A DNA stretch of 64,000 nt, taken from JAAYBF01 sp963716445 (GTDB lineage: Bacteria; Actinomycetota; Thermoleophilia; Solirubrobacterales; Thermoleophilaceae). The translations under genes were made by a program, and so were the position numbers. Shown here piece by piece: positions 7,430 to 16,104 of the stretch (within the stretch, counting starts at the first letter, position 1; every line of letters starts with the position of its first letter). Under the pieces are notes generated by a model. It was not told the origin of the DNA and searched no databases. It saw only the letters and a list, made by a program, of their open reading frames with translations. The stretch is taken from positions 682,001 through 746,000 of the forward strand of contig OY970313.1 in NCBI GenBank assembly GCA_963716445.1, written 5' to 3'.

Positions 7430-8851
7430 TCAGGCCGTCGCCACCGACCGCAGGTCGGCGATCGCGTTGACGAAGCCCTCGAGCTGCTTGGTCGTCCAGC
7501 ACTCGAAGACGCCGGTGCAGTAGGGCTCGTAGACCTGCATCACGGAGTCGCCGTAGTTCCAGTAGAGGCGCGGCTCGGGGTTCATCCAGAAGGTGCGCCC
7601 CGCGCGCTCGGCGATCAGGCCGAAGGCCCTGGCGTGCGGCTCGCGGCCGTTGGTGCGCGCGTCGCCGAGCACGATCACGGTCGAGCGCGGGTCGAGGTCG
7701 TCGACGACCTGGTCGAGGAACTCGATCCAGACGCGGCCGTAGTCGGTGTAGCCGGAGACGTCGGCGACCCCGGCGTCGCCGGCGATCGCGCGCGAGACGG
7801 CCTCGAACGAGCGCTCGCGCTCGAAGACCTCGGTCACCTCGGAGATCCGCTCGACGAACACGAACGAGCGCAGCTTGCGGAACGAGTCGTGCAGCGCGTG
7901 GAGCATCGAGAGGAAGAAGACGCTGGCGCTGGTGACGCTCGTCGACACGTCGCAGAGGACGTACAGCTCGGGCCGGCGCGGGCGCCGCGGGCGGTAGCGC
8001 AGGTCGAGCGGCACGCCGCCGGTCTGCAGGGAGGTCCGCATCGTGCGCCGCACGTCGATCACCGAGGAGCGGCTGCGACCGCGGTTCTCGCGGCCCTGCG
8101 TGGCGAGCCGGCGCCGCATCTGCGCCACCACGCGGTGCACCGCGGCGAGGTCCTGCGTCGGCCCGGTCGGCAGGGCGCGGTCGAGCTCGCGCAGCGGCTT
8201 CGACGGCGGCAGCGTCTCGGTGCGCTCGATCAGCGCACGCTCGAGCTCGCGCCGCACGTGCTGCTCGAACTCGCGCAGCCGGTCGCGCGGCACCGAGTCC
8301 GGGTCGGGCAGCTCGGTCCCCGCCTGCTCGCCGCGCAGGCCGAGCGTTCTGCGGATGCGCTGGACGTCGACCCCGATCACCCCCGAGCCCTCGCCCTGGC
8401 GGCCGAAGGCGTTGATCGCCAGGCGCGCGAGGTCGCGGAGCTGCCCCTCGCGGGCGTTCGCGTCGCGCAGCGTGTCGCGGATCTGCTCGCGCAGCGACTC
8501 GAAGTCGAGCTCGGGCGTCGCGGCCGACCCGTCGCCGTCGGCGGGCGCCTCCCTCAGGCCGCGCTCGACGGCCTCGCGCTCGGCGGCGCGGAAGAAGAAG
8601 CGGTCGAAGACCAGCTCGAGCACGCGCCGGTCGTCACGCGACTTCGCGAGCGTCGCGGCCAGCGCCTCGAAGAAGTCCTCGCGGCCCGTCCAGCTCACGT
8701 GGCGCAGTGCCTCGAACGCGTCGAGCAGCTCTGAGGTGCCGACCGACATCCCCTCGGCCCGCAGCTCGTCGGCCATCTCGAGCAGCCGCGGGGCCATCCC
8801 GGCGGCCCCGGGAGCGGGCGGCATGCCGCCGTAGAGGCCGGACCGGGCCAT
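7430..8851 (-). CDS. VWA-domain protein of the CoxE/MoxR-partner type
   Basis: 473-residue protein paired with a MoxR ATPase. The N-terminal 250 residues are helical and charged (GREDFFEALAATLAKSRDD, …DRFFFRAAE…). The C-terminal half is a von Willebrand factor A domain with a MIDAS metal site: CDVSTSVTS (DxSxS), the threonine in SGYTDYG and the aspartate in VLGDARTN. MoxR/VWA pairs act as chaperone-like systems that insert cofactors or remodel partner complexes. No cognate enzyme is adjacent here. The ATG at 8851 is two bases after the MoxR stop, so the genes are translationally linked. Confidence 0.88.
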   Translation of the reverse strand: MARSGLYGGMPPAPGAAGMAPRLLEMADELRAEGMSVGTSELLDAFEALRHVSWTGREDFFEALAATLAKSRDDRRVLELVFDRFFFRAAEREAVERGLREAPADGDGSAATPELDFESLREQIRDTLRDANAREGQLRDLARLAINAFGRQGEGSGVIGVDVQRIRRTLGLRGEQAGTELPDPDSVPRDRLREFEQHVRRELERALIERTETLPPSKPLRELDRALPTGPTQDLAAVHRVVAQMRRRLATQGRENRGRSRSSVIDVRRTMRTSLQTGGVPLDLRYRPRRPRRPELYVLCDVSTSVTSASVFFLSMLHALHDSFRKLRSFVFVERISEVTEVFERERSFEAVSRAIAGDAGVADVSGYTDYGRVWIEFLDQVVDDLDPRSTVIVLGDARTNGREPHARAFGLIAERAGRTFWMNPEPRLYWNYGDSVMQVYEPYCTGVFECWTTKQLEGFVNAIADLRSVATA

Positions 8852-8853
8852 CC

Positions 8854-8910
8854 CTAGTGGAGGCGCGCGCTCCGTGGCTGGGCGGGGCGGGATCCCGCGA
8901 GCACCGCGGC
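8854..8910. repeat. Structured dispersed repeat, degenerate copy E inside the MoxR 3' end
   Basis: CTAG then TGGAGGCGCGC, and downstream GGGATCCCGCGAGCACCGCGGC, resemble the repeat's outer blocks, but the paired arms are no longer recognisable. The CTAG gives the MoxR stop codon, and the segment encodes the MoxR tail AAVLAGSRP. Assignment to the family is tentative. Confidence 0.4.
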
Positions 8911-9777
8911 CTCCAGCTTCACGCCGACGCGCTCGGCGACGAGGTCGAGGTCGGTGCGGTGCTTGACGATCACGCTCAGCGTCTGCTTCAGCACCGCCTC
9001 GTCGACGTCGTCGGCGCCGAGCAGCAGCAGGGCGCGGGCCCAGTCGATCGACTCGGCGATCGAAGGCGGCTTCTTGAGATCGAGGTCGCGCACCATGTGC
9101 ATCACCTCGACCAGCTTCCTTGCGACGTCCTCGGCGAGGTCGGGCGCGTGCAGGCGGACGATCTGAAGCTCGCGCTCGACCGACGGATAGTCGAGCCACA
9201 GATAGAGGCAGCGGCGCTTGAGCGCCTCGGTCAGCTCGCGCGAGTCGTTCGAGGTCAGCAGCACCAGCGGTCGGGTGGTCGCCTCGACGACCCCGAGCTC
9301 GGGGATCGAGACCTGGAAGTCCGACAGGACCTCGAGCAGCATCGCCTCGAACTCCTGGTCGGTCTTGTCGATCTCGTCGATCAGCAGCACGACCGGCTCG
9401 GTCTCCGATATCGCGCTCAGCAGCGGGCGGGGGAGCAGGAACTCCTCGCCGAAGATGTCGTCCTTGACCTCCTGCCAGCCGGCGTCGGAGGCCTCGACCT
9501 GGATTCGCAGCAGTTGCTTGCGGTAGTTCCACTCGTAGAGCGCCTTGGCCTCGTCGAGGCCCTCGTAGCACTGCAGCCGCACGAGCTTGCGCCCGGTGGC
9601 GCGGGAGAGCGCCTTGGCGAGCTCGGTCTTGCCGACCCCGGCCGGCCCCTCGACGAGCACCGGCTTGCCGAGCCGCCCGGCGAGGAACGACACGAGCGCC
9701 GTCGACTCGTCGGCCAGATAGCCGGCGTCTCCCAGCCCCGCGCGGGTCTCCTCGATCGACTGGAACTCCGCGCTCAC
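8854..9777 (-). CDS. MoxR-family AAA+ ATPase
   Basis: 307-residue AAA+ protein. It has Walker A EGPAGVGKTELAK near residue 44, Walker B VVLLIDEIDKTD near residue 131, a sensor-1 LLTSNDSRELTEALKRRC and the C-terminal lid helices. It probably works with the VWA protein encoded immediately downstream. The last 18 residues (AAVLAGSRPAQPRSARLH) extend past the lid domain and are encoded by a degenerate copy of the dispersed repeat. Translation starts at GTG 9777, seven bases after a TATCCT box, so the mRNA is probably leaderless. Confidence 0.92.
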   Translation of the reverse strand: MSAEFQSIEETRAGLGDAGYLADESTALVSFLAGRLGKPVLVEGPAGVGKTELAKALSRATGRKLVRLQCYEGLDEAKALYEWNYRKQLLRIQVEASDAGWQEVKDDIFGEEFLLPRPLLSAISETEPVVLLIDEIDKTDQEFEAMLLEVLSDFQVSIPELGVVEATTRPLVLLTSNDSRELTEALKRRCLYLWLDYPSVERELQIVRLHAPDLAEDVARKLVEVMHMVRDLDLKKPPSIAESIDWARALLLLGADDVDEAVLKQTLSVIVKHRTDLDLVAERVGVKLEAAVLAGSRPAQPRSARLH

Positions 9778-9784
9778 CCGGAGA

Positions 9785-9794
9785 AGGATACTTT
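9785..9794. promoter_or_regulatory. Overlapping divergent -10 boxes (MoxR gene and small membrane protein)
   Basis: On the minus strand TATCCT (9790-9785) lies 7 bases before GTG 9777. On the plus strand TACTTT (9789-9794) lies 6 bases before GTG 9801. The two boxes share bases, so the two promoters cannot be occupied at once, and both mRNAs look leaderless. Confidence 0.5.
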
Positions 9795-9800
9795 CGCCCC

Positions 9801-10037
9801 GTGTCGGGCCTCATCGACCTCCTCGCGCAGGCCCAGTTCCTCGACCCCGGGGGCGGTCCCGACCAGACGGGCGACTTCCGGGTGTCGCCGCGGGCATTCG
9901 TCGCGGTTCTGGGGGCCGGCTTCCTGATCGGCGTCGCCGGCCACGTGCTCAGGTCGCGCGCTATGGTCGCGTTCGGCATCGCGCTGATCTTCGGTGCGAC
10001 GGTCCTCGTGCCGGTGCTGCTGGCGGTCACCAACTAG
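9801..10037 (+). CDS. Small hypothetical membrane protein
   Basis: 78 residues. A polar N-terminus (FLDPGGGPDQTGDF) is followed by two hydrophobic segments around residues 33-48 and 55-74, so it is probably a two-helix membrane protein. The GTG start follows a TACTTT box by six bases. The stop codon TAG is part of the ribosome site TAGGAGAG of the citrate synthase gene ten bases on, so expression is coupled to it. Not recognised; no function proposed. Confidence 0.55.
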   Translation: MSGLIDLLAQAQFLDPGGGPDQTGDFRVSPRAFVAVLGAGFLIGVAGHVLRSRAMVAFGIALIFGATVLVPVLLAVTN

Positions 10038-10047
10038 GAGAGACTGA

Positions 10048-11133
10048 ATGACGGAGGTCGCGGAGGTACAGTCGGGTCTCGAGGGGGTGGTTGCCTTCGC
10101 CACGGAGATCGCGGAGCCCGACAAGGAGGGCGGCGCCCTCCGCTACCGCGGGGTCGACATCGAGGACCTCGTCGGGGCCGTCCCGTTCGAGAAGGTCTGG
10201 GGCCTGCTCGTCGACGGCTCGTTCGATCCCGGGCTGCCGCCGGCGATCCCGCATCCGCTCTCGATCCGCACCGGCGACCCGCGTGCGGACCTTCAGGCGG
10301 CGCTCGCCACGCTGGCGCCGGAGTGGGGGCTGCGGCCGGTGATCGACATCTCGGACGAGCAGGCGCGCGACGATCTCGCCAAGGTCTCGGTGATGGGGCT
10401 CTCGTTCGTCGCCCAGTCGGCGCGCGGCGGCGGCCAGCCGCCGGTGCCGCAGTCGGAAGTCGACAAGGGCGACTCGATTCCCGCCCGCTTCCTCATCCGC
10501 TGGCGCGGCGAGGCCGATCCGCGCCACGTCGCCGCGATCGACGCCTACTGGATCTCCGCCGCCGAGCACGGCATGAACGCCTCGACCTTCACGGCACGCG
10601 TGGTGACGTCGACCGGCGCCGACGTCGCCGCCGCGCTGTCGGCGGGCGTCGGCGCCCTGTCGGGCCCGCTGCACGGCGGCGCCCCGTCGCGTGTGCTCAG
10701 CATGCTCGACGAGGTCGAGCGCAGCGGCGACGCCGACGCCTGGGTCAAGAACGCCCTCGACCGCGGCGACCGCCTGATGGGCTTCGGCCACCGCGTCTAC
10801 CGCGCCGAGGATCCGCGCGCCCGGGTGCTGCGGCGCACCGCGCGTCAGATTCAGGCCCCGCGGCTCGAGGTCGCGGAGGCCCTCGAGCAGGCGGCGCTCG
10901 CCGAGCTGCAGGCGCGCAAGCCCGACCGTGTGCTGGCCACCAACGTCGAGTTCTGGTCGGCTGTCGTGCTCGACTTCGCCGAGGTGCCGCCCGAGCTCTT
11001 CACGCCGATGTTCTCGTGCGCCCGCGTGGCCGGCTGGGCCGCGCACATCCTCGAGCAGAAGCGCGAGGCGCGGCTGATCCGCCCGACGGCGAAGTACGTC
11101 GGCCCGGCGCCGCGGCCGGTCTCGGAGCTCTAG
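10048..11133 (+). CDS. gltA: Citrate synthase (citrate/2-methylcitrate synthase family)
   Basis: Condenses oxaloacetate with acetyl-CoA at the entry of the TCA cycle. The 361-residue length fits the short dimeric type. Catalytic segments are visible: AEHGMNAST (first His), SGPLHGGAPSRV (second His), MGFGHRVYRAEDPRA (oxaloacetate-binding His/Arg), and the catalytic aspartate region NVEFWSAVVLD. The N-terminal RYRGVDIEDLV is also family-typical. Ribosome site AGGAGAG precedes the ATG. Whether propionyl-CoA is also used cannot be decided from sequence alone. Confidence 0.93.
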   Translation: MTEVAEVQSGLEGVVAFATEIAEPDKEGGALRYRGVDIEDLVGAVPFEKVWGLLVDGSFDPGLPPAIPHPLSIRTGDPRADLQAALATLAPEWGLRPVIDISDEQARDDLAKVSVMGLSFVAQSARGGGQPPVPQSEVDKGDSIPARFLIRWRGEADPRHVAAIDAYWISAAEHGMNASTFTARVVTSTGADVAAALSAGVGALSGPLHGGAPSRVLSMLDEVERSGDADAWVKNALDRGDRLMGFGHRVYRAEDPRARVLRRTARQIQAPRLEVAEALEQAALAELQARKPDRVLATNVEFWSAVVLDFAEVPPELFTPMFSCARVAGWAAHILEQKREARLIRPTAKYVGPAPRPVSEL

Positions 11134-11173
11134 CCGGCTCTCCGGGTCATCCTCTTTTCGGCCTCTCCGGAGG

Positions 11174-11221
11174 ACGAGTGGAACATTGACTGGGCTCTGC
11201 CCCAGTCAATGTTCCACTCGT
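11174..11221. terminator. 21-bp perfect inverted repeat downstream of citrate synthase
   Basis: The left arm 11174-11194 and right arm 11201-11221 are fully complementary with the six-base loop CTCTGC. No T-tract follows, so if it terminates transcription it is not a classic intrinsic terminator. A diverged copy of the same element, with the same arm and loop lengths, lies at 57585-57630. Confidence 0.55.
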
Positions 11222-11294
11222 TCCTCTGAGGGAGGGGTTCTGGGCCTGGCCACGATCGCGAAAGGCATAGCCGGGCCGTGCGAGCGCCGGCCAC

Positions 11295-11300
11295 TAGCCT
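11295..11300 (+). promoter_or_regulatory. -10 box of a leaderless promoter for the patatin-like gene
   Basis: TAGCCT stands exactly 7 bases before the GTG at 11308. This decides the start in favour of 11308 over the upstream GTG at 11278. Confidence 0.5.
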
Positions 11301-11307
11301 GAGCGAA

Positions 11308-12255
11308 GTGGCGAGCGCTCCCTTCGAACGTCCGGACGTGCTCGTGCTCGGCGGTGGGGGGATCCTCGGCGAGGCGTGGATGAGCTCGGTGCTCGCGGGA
11401 CTGGCCGACGCGACCGGCTTCGATCCGTGCGGCTGTGATGGCTACGTCGGGACCTCGGCGGGATCGATCGTCGCGGCGGCGCTGGTCGCCGGCATCGATC
11501 CGCGCTCGAGGCTCGGCGAGCTTCCGGAGCAACCGGCGACGGGGACCGACGAGGCGGTGCCGACGCTGCTGTCGCGCGTACTCCGCGCCGGCGCCGGGGC
11601 GAGCGCCGGCGCGCTCGGCCCCCTGGCCGCGATCGGGCTGCGCTCGACCGAGCCGGGCGGCGCGCTGCTGCGGCGCGCGGCGCTGGGCCGGGTGCGGTCC
11701 GGGCGGCGCTCGCTGGCCGAGCTCAGGCGAGCGGTCGAGAGCTGGGGCGCGAGCTGGGACGGCCGGCTGTCGATCTCCGCCGTCGAGCTCGAGACCGGCC
11801 GGCGGGCGATGCTCGGCGCCGACGCCGCGCCGTCGACCTCAGTCGCGACGGCGGTCGAGGCGTCCTGCGCGATCCCAGGCGTCTTTCGACCGGTCGAGAT
11901 CGAGGGCCGCCGCTACGTCGACGGCGGCGTCTGGAGCCCGACGAACATGGACCGGGCGCCGGCCGGTCGCGGGACGCGCGTGCTCTGCCTCAACCCGACG
12001 GCGTACCTTCGCCCCAGGCGCGCGGCGCCGTACGGCGCGATCGGGCCGATCTCGCGCTCGCTCGCCGCGATCGAGGCGCTGGCGCTCGAGCGCCTCGGCG
12101 CACGCGTCACGACCGTGGCGCCCGACTCAGCCTCCGTCGCGGCCATCGGTCCCAGCCTGATGAGCTCCAGCCGTCGCTCCGCGGTGATCGAGGCCGGCCT
12201 CTCCCAAGGCCGCGCGCTGGGGCGTGGCGGAGCGCGACGTGCCGAGACTGGTTAG
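11308..12255 (+). CDS. Patatin-like phospholipase family protein
   Basis: About 315 residues. The patatin fold is shown by the oxyanion loop GGGGILGEAW, the nucleophile elbow GYVGTSAGSI (GXSXG) and the catalytic-dyad aspartate in YVDGGVWSPTN. Such enzymes hydrolyse acyl chains from phospholipids or other lipid esters using a Ser-Asp dyad. The GTG at 11308 follows a -10-like box by seven bases; a longer form from GTG 11278 would add ten residues. The gene is convergent with the AidB-like gene. Confidence 0.85.
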   Translation: MASAPFERPDVLVLGGGGILGEAWMSSVLAGLADATGFDPCGCDGYVGTSAGSIVAAALVAGIDPRSRLGELPEQPATGTDEAVPTLLSRVLRAGAGASAGALGPLAAIGLRSTEPGGALLRRAALGRVRSGRRSLAELRRAVESWGASWDGRLSISAVELETGRRAMLGADAAPSTSVATAVEASCAIPGVFRPVEIEGRRYVDGGVWSPTNMDRAPAGRGTRVLCLNPTAYLRPRRAAPYGAIGPISRSLAAIEALALERLGARVTTVAPDSASVAAIGPSLMSSSRRSAVIEAGLSQGRALGRGGARRAETG

Positions 12256-12270
12256 GCGGCCTGCGGCCGC
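12256..12270. terminator. Short GC hairpin between convergent genes
   Basis: GCGGCC-TGC-GGCCGC forms a six-base-pair stem directly after the patatin-like stop codon. It could terminate transcription from either side. Weak evidence: no T-tract. Confidence 0.25.
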
Positions 12271-12294
12271 CGGCGCCAGGCGGACGCCGCCGTT

Positions 12295-13914
12295 CTAGTA
12301 AGGCAGCGCGCGGGCGACGATCGGCTCGGCGTCGATGCCGTTCGGCAGGGTGCCGAAGGCGAGGCCGCCGGCGCCGGCGAGGCGGGCGGCGCAGAAGGCG
12401 TCGGCGACGGCTGGCGGGGCGTTGCGGACGAGCAGCGAGCCCTGGAGGGCGAGGCCGAGGCCCTCGACCAGCGAGCGTGCTTGCCATTGCGGGTCGGCGT
12501 CGTCGGCGGTCAGGCCGGCGACGCCGTCCTTGACCTTTGCGACGTGGGCGTCGAGGCGGGCGTCGGCGCCGGCGGCCAGCTCGACCTCGTCGAGGAAGGC
12601 CGGCAGGCCGTCGGGCTCCTTGGCGAGGGCGCGCAGGATGTCGAGCGCGGCGACGTTGCCGGAGCCCTCCCAGATCGAGTTGAGCGGGCTGTCGCGCACT
12701 AGGCGCGGCAGCCCCGACTCCTCGACGTAGCCGTTGCCGCCGAGCGACTCGAGCGCCTCGAGCGCGTGCTGGGGAGCGCGCTTGCAGATCCAGTACTTGC
12801 TGACCGCGGTCGCGAAGCGGCGGAAGGGGGCGTCGGCATCGTCGTAGGAGCGGGCGACGCGCAGCGCCATCGCGGTCGCGGCCTCGGACTCGAGCTGGAG
12901 GTCGGCGAGCACGTTGCGCATCGCCGGCTGGTCGGCGAGCAGCTTGCCGAACGCCGAGCGGTGGCGGGCGTGGTGGACGGCGTGGGCGGTGCCCCAGCGG
13001 ATCGAGGCGGCCGATCCCAGCAGGCAGTCGAGGCGCGTGTGGTTGACCATCCGGATGATCGTCTGGACGCCGCGCCCCTCCTCGCCGACGAGGCGGGCGG
13101 GAACGGCGTGGAACTCGACCTCCGACGACGGCAGCGAGCGGGTGCCGAGCTTGTCCTTGAGCCGCTGGATCTGGAAGCCCGGCTGACCGCCGGGCCGTCC
13201 CGGGCCCTCGATCAGGAAGCAGGACAGGCCGTCGTCGGTCTGGGCGAGCGTCAGGAAGACGTCGCAGGGCGGGTAGGAGCAGAACCACTTGTGGCCGGTG
13301 ATCTCCCACCAGTCGCCGCCGGCCGGGAGGGCGCGCGTGGTGTTGGCGCGGACGTCGGAGCCGCCCTGCTTCTCGGTCATCGCCATGCCGGCGAGCGCGC
13401 CGCCGTCGTAGTCGGCCTTCACGAGGCGGGGCTCCCACTCCGCCGCCAGGTCGGGGCTCTCGCGCAGCGCCGGCACGACCGCGTGGGTCATCGACACCGG
13501 GCACATCACGCCGGCGTTGGCCTGCGACCACGTCATGAAGAGCGCCGAGCGCACGACGTGGGCGCCGGGTTGCGGGTCGCGCCAGGGCAGCCCGTGGCAC
13601 TCGCGCTCGATCGCCTGGCGCAGCAGCCAGTGCCAAGAGGGATCGAGCTCGACCTGGTCGATCCGGTTGCCGTAGCGGTCGTGGCTGCGCAGGATCGGCT
13701 CGTTGCGCTCCGCGCGCTCGGAGTGGGCGATCGTCCGCGGGTCGCCGGCCAGCTCGCCGGCGTCGCGCAAGCGGTCGACCCCCCAGCCGCCGCCTTCGCG
13801 CTCGACCGCCTCGCGAAGCGCGCTGTCGGCCTCGAAGACGTTGTAGGGCGCGAGCGGCGGCGCCTGGTTGAAGACGTCGTGCGTGGCGCTCGTGGGGGCG
13901 GAAGAGATGCTCAT
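12295..13914 (-). CDS. AidB-like acyl-CoA dehydrogenase
   Basis: 539-residue flavoprotein of the acyl-CoA dehydrogenase superfamily. Its length and the N-terminal domain (HDVFNQAPPLAPYNVFEAD) are characteristic of AidB. Further matches are MAMTEKQGGSDVRANTT (FAD/substrate region), ITGHKWFCSYP, and the C-terminal ESLGGNGYVEESGLPRLVRD with NSIWEGSGNV. In E. coli, AidB is part of the adaptive response to alkylation damage. Together with an AlkA-type glycosylase elsewhere in the window this may reflect DNA protection, but the genes are not linked in an operon. A TAGCGT box lies ten bases upstream of the ATG. Confidence 0.88.
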   Translation of the reverse strand: MSISSAPTSATHDVFNQAPPLAPYNVFEADSALREAVEREGGGWGVDRLRDAGELAGDPRTIAHSERAERNEPILRSHDRYGNRIDQVELDPSWHWLLRQAIERECHGLPWRDPQPGAHVVRSALFMTWSQANAGVMCPVSMTHAVVPALRESPDLAAEWEPRLVKADYDGGALAGMAMTEKQGGSDVRANTTRALPAGGDWWEITGHKWFCSYPPCDVFLTLAQTDDGLSCFLIEGPGRPGGQPGFQIQRLKDKLGTRSLPSSEVEFHAVPARLVGEEGRGVQTIIRMVNHTRLDCLLGSAASIRWGTAHAVHHARHRSAFGKLLADQPAMRNVLADLQLESEAATAMALRVARSYDDADAPFRRFATAVSKYWICKRAPQHALEALESLGGNGYVEESGLPRLVRDSPLNSIWEGSGNVAALDILRALAKEPDGLPAFLDEVELAAGADARLDAHVAKVKDGVAGLTADDADPQWQARSLVEGLGLALQGSLLVRNAPPAVADAFCAARLAGAGGLAFGTLPNGIDAEPIVARALPY

Positions 13915-13927
13915 CCGCCCCCGAACG

Positions 13928-15019
13928 CTACTTGAGCCTCAGCTTCGTTACCACCCCTCCGTGATCGGAGGCCCAGAGGCCCGTTCTGGTGCGGCTCGTC
14001 GCGGGGTTGGTGCCGACGATCCTCGCGCTGAGCGGCCTGACCTTGCCCTTGACGAAGACCTGGTCGATCCGGTGGTCGAACGGGCTCGGCGTCGGCGGAT
14101 CGGTCAGCGAGTCGGTCTTCAGGCAGCACTCGTAGCCCGGCCTGGTCGGGTACAGCTGCCGCCACGTGTCCCTCAGGCCAGCCGCGGTGAGCACGTTCCA
14201 CGCGCCGGGCGGCGAGCCGCCCGCGCCGTCGGGGTCGGAGTTCATGTCGCCGACGACGATCACCCGCCGGCCCCTGATCGGCCCACCCGGCGCGACAAGC
14301 TCCTGCGCCTGTGCGACGCGGGTCGCCTCGAGAAAGGCCTCGAGGTGCGTGTCGACGAAGCGGAACCGGCGCTTGCCGAGTCGCAGGTCGGCGTACGCGT
14401 AGCCGCGCAGCACGGTGAAGACGCCGGCCTGCGTCGGCAGGGCGAGCCTCGCGGTGTAGTTGGCCCCGCCGCGCCCTCTCACTCGCAGGCCTCGGCGCCG
14501 GCGGTCGACCAGCACGACGTCGCGCATCGTCAGGCGAACGTCGAAGGCGCCGCTGGTCGGACCCTCGATGTCGGCCTCGTTCGTGCTCCTGGCGACCGCG
14601 TAGCGCAGCCCGATCCGCCTCAGGGCGCGGACGAGGATCCTGACGAAGTCGTACTCGACGTTCGTGGCACGCGTCGTGGCTCCGTCCTTCGGCCCGGTGC
14701 GCCAGAGGGCCGCCTCCTGGAGGCCGATCACGTCGGGCCGCGTGCGCCTGATCTCCCGCGCGATCAGCCTTGCGCGGGCGGGGAAGTTGGTGGCCCGGAC
14801 CTGGTTGAAGCCGGCGGTCGCCCGCTGCTCGAACTCGGCCCGCGTCGGGGCCGTGGCGATCGGGATCAGGTCCGTCCCGAGGTAGAGGTTGCGCGTCATC
14901 ACCGAGACGTTCGCGTCGCCGCGCTTGGCCCTCTGGGCCTCCGCGGCGGGAACGATCGCGACGATCGCCGACAGTGCGAGCAGCGCCGTGAGGGCGCGGC
15001 GTGCGAGCGTGCGATTCAT
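13928..15019 (-). CDS. Secreted endonuclease/exonuclease/phosphatase-family protein
   Basis: 363 residues with a signal peptide (RRALTALLALSAIVAIVPAAEA, cleavage near residue 28). The EEP metal-phosphoesterase fold is seen in the N-terminal strand VSVMTRNLYLGTD, the metal-binding glutamate in DVIGLQEAALW, VDTHLEAF, VVGDMNSDPDG and the C-terminal WASDHGGVV (catalytic His). A cysteine pair in YECCLK is unusual. Substrates in this superfamily include nucleic acids, sphingomyelin and phosphoinositides, so the substrate here is open. The ribosome site AGGAAGGA supports the ATG at 15019. Confidence 0.85.
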   Translation of the reverse strand: MNRTLARRALTALLALSAIVAIVPAAEAQRAKRGDANVSVMTRNLYLGTDLIPIATAPTRAEFEQRATAGFNQVRATNFPARARLIAREIRRTRPDVIGLQEAALWRTGPKDGATTRATNVEYDFVRILVRALRRIGLRYAVARSTNEADIEGPTSGAFDVRLTMRDVVLVDRRRRGLRVRGRGGANYTARLALPTQAGVFTVLRGYAYADLRLGKRRFRFVDTHLEAFLEATRVAQAQELVAPGGPIRGRRVIVVGDMNSDPDGAGGSPPGAWNVLTAAGLRDTWRQLYPTRPGYECCLKTDSLTDPPTPSPFDHRIDQVFVKGKVRPLSARIVGTNPATSRTRTGLWASDHGGVVTKLRLK

Positions 15020-15069
15020 CTGCTTGGGTCCTTCCTGCTGGGGGTTGTCAGCAGGCGCCTCCCCGCGGT

Positions 15070-16104
15070 TCAGGGTAGTGGCAGCAAGGCGCCCAGCGCG
15101 TCGTCTACCCGGGTCGCGGTGGTCTCCCACGTGAAATGCGCGGCGCGCGCTCGGCCCGCGGCTGCGAGGCGGTCGTGCTCCGACGGGTCCAGCGCAGCCG
15201 CGACGCACGCCTCGGCGAAGGCGCCGGGATCGGCCGGGTCGGCGTAGAGCGCCGCGTCGCCGCAGGTCTCGGGCAGGCCGCCGCGGCGGGTCGTGACCAC
15301 CGGCGTGCCGCAGGCCATCGCCTCGAGGCAGGGCAGGCCGAAGCCCTCGTAGAGCGACGGCAGGGCGAACGCCGCCGCGCCGGCGTAGAGCGCGGGGAGG
15401 TCCGCCTCGGACACGTAGCCGAGCCTTCGGGCGCCGTCGAGCGGGGTGGCCGGGCCGCGCATGTGCCCCCTGCCGCCGCCCGCGACGACGCTGTCGAGGC
15501 CGGCGCCCGCGAGCGCCGGCGCGATGCGGTCGAGCAGGCCGAGGTTCTTGCGCGCGACGGCGCTGCCGACGGCCAGGACGTAGGGGCGCTCGAGGTCGAG
15601 GCGCCGGCGCAGCGGCTCGGGCTCGGCCGCGGCGCCGAAGGCGGCGTCGACGCCGAGCGGCGCCACGGCCACCCGGTCGGGGGCCATCCCGAGCCGTGCG
15701 ATCAGCTCGGCGGCGATCGACCGCGAGGGGGCGATCGCCAGCCGCGCCCGCCGGGCGTGGGCGCGCAGCAGGGTCCGGTGCCAGGTCCCGTACGCGCGGC
15801 CGTACCACTGTGGGCCGACCAGCGGCGCGAGGTCGTGGACCATGACGACGTTGCCCCGACCAGCGACCGGCCCGCTGTTGGCGGGCGAGAAGACGAGCTC
15901 GGCGCCGCGCGCGGCCAGCGGCAAGGCGAGCTGCTCCCAGGCGTGGCCGGTGCGGTGGGCCAGCGCGCGCGGCGGAGCCACGACGCGGTAGCGGCCGGGG
16001 GCGAGCGCGGGCAGCCGGGCGGTCAGCTCGCGCGCGACCCGCTCGACGCCGCCGACGCGGTCGCGAACCGCGGCGCGGCCGTTGATCGCAACCGGCGCGG
16101 TCAC
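15070..16104 (-). CDS. Family 4-type glycosyltransferase
   Basis: 344-residue GT-B glycosyltransferase. The C-terminal nucleotide-sugar domain contains YVLAVGSAVARKNLGLL, LGYVSEADLPALYAGAAAF, and the E-x7-E signature region PSLYEGFGLPCLEAMACGTPVV. The N-terminal acceptor domain holds NGRAAVRDRVGGVERVARE. The GTG start overlaps the stop of the upstream glycosyltransferase by four bases (GTGA), so the two are translationally coupled. It is likely to act on the cell-surface glycan built by this locus; donor and acceptor are unknown. Confidence 0.88.
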   Translation of the reverse strand: MTAPVAINGRAAVRDRVGGVERVARELTARLPALAPGRYRVVAPPRALAHRTGHAWEQLALPLAARGAELVFSPANSGPVAGRGNVVMVHDLAPLVGPQWYGRAYGTWHRTLLRAHARRARLAIAPSRSIAAELIARLGMAPDRVAVAPLGVDAAFGAAAEPEPLRRRLDLERPYVLAVGSAVARKNLGLLDRIAPALAGAGLDSVVAGGGRGHMRGPATPLDGARRLGYVSEADLPALYAGAAAFALPSLYEGFGLPCLEAMACGTPVVTTRRGGLPETCGDAALYADPADPGAFAEACVAAALDPSEHDRLAAAGRARAAHFTWETTATRVDDALGALLPLP

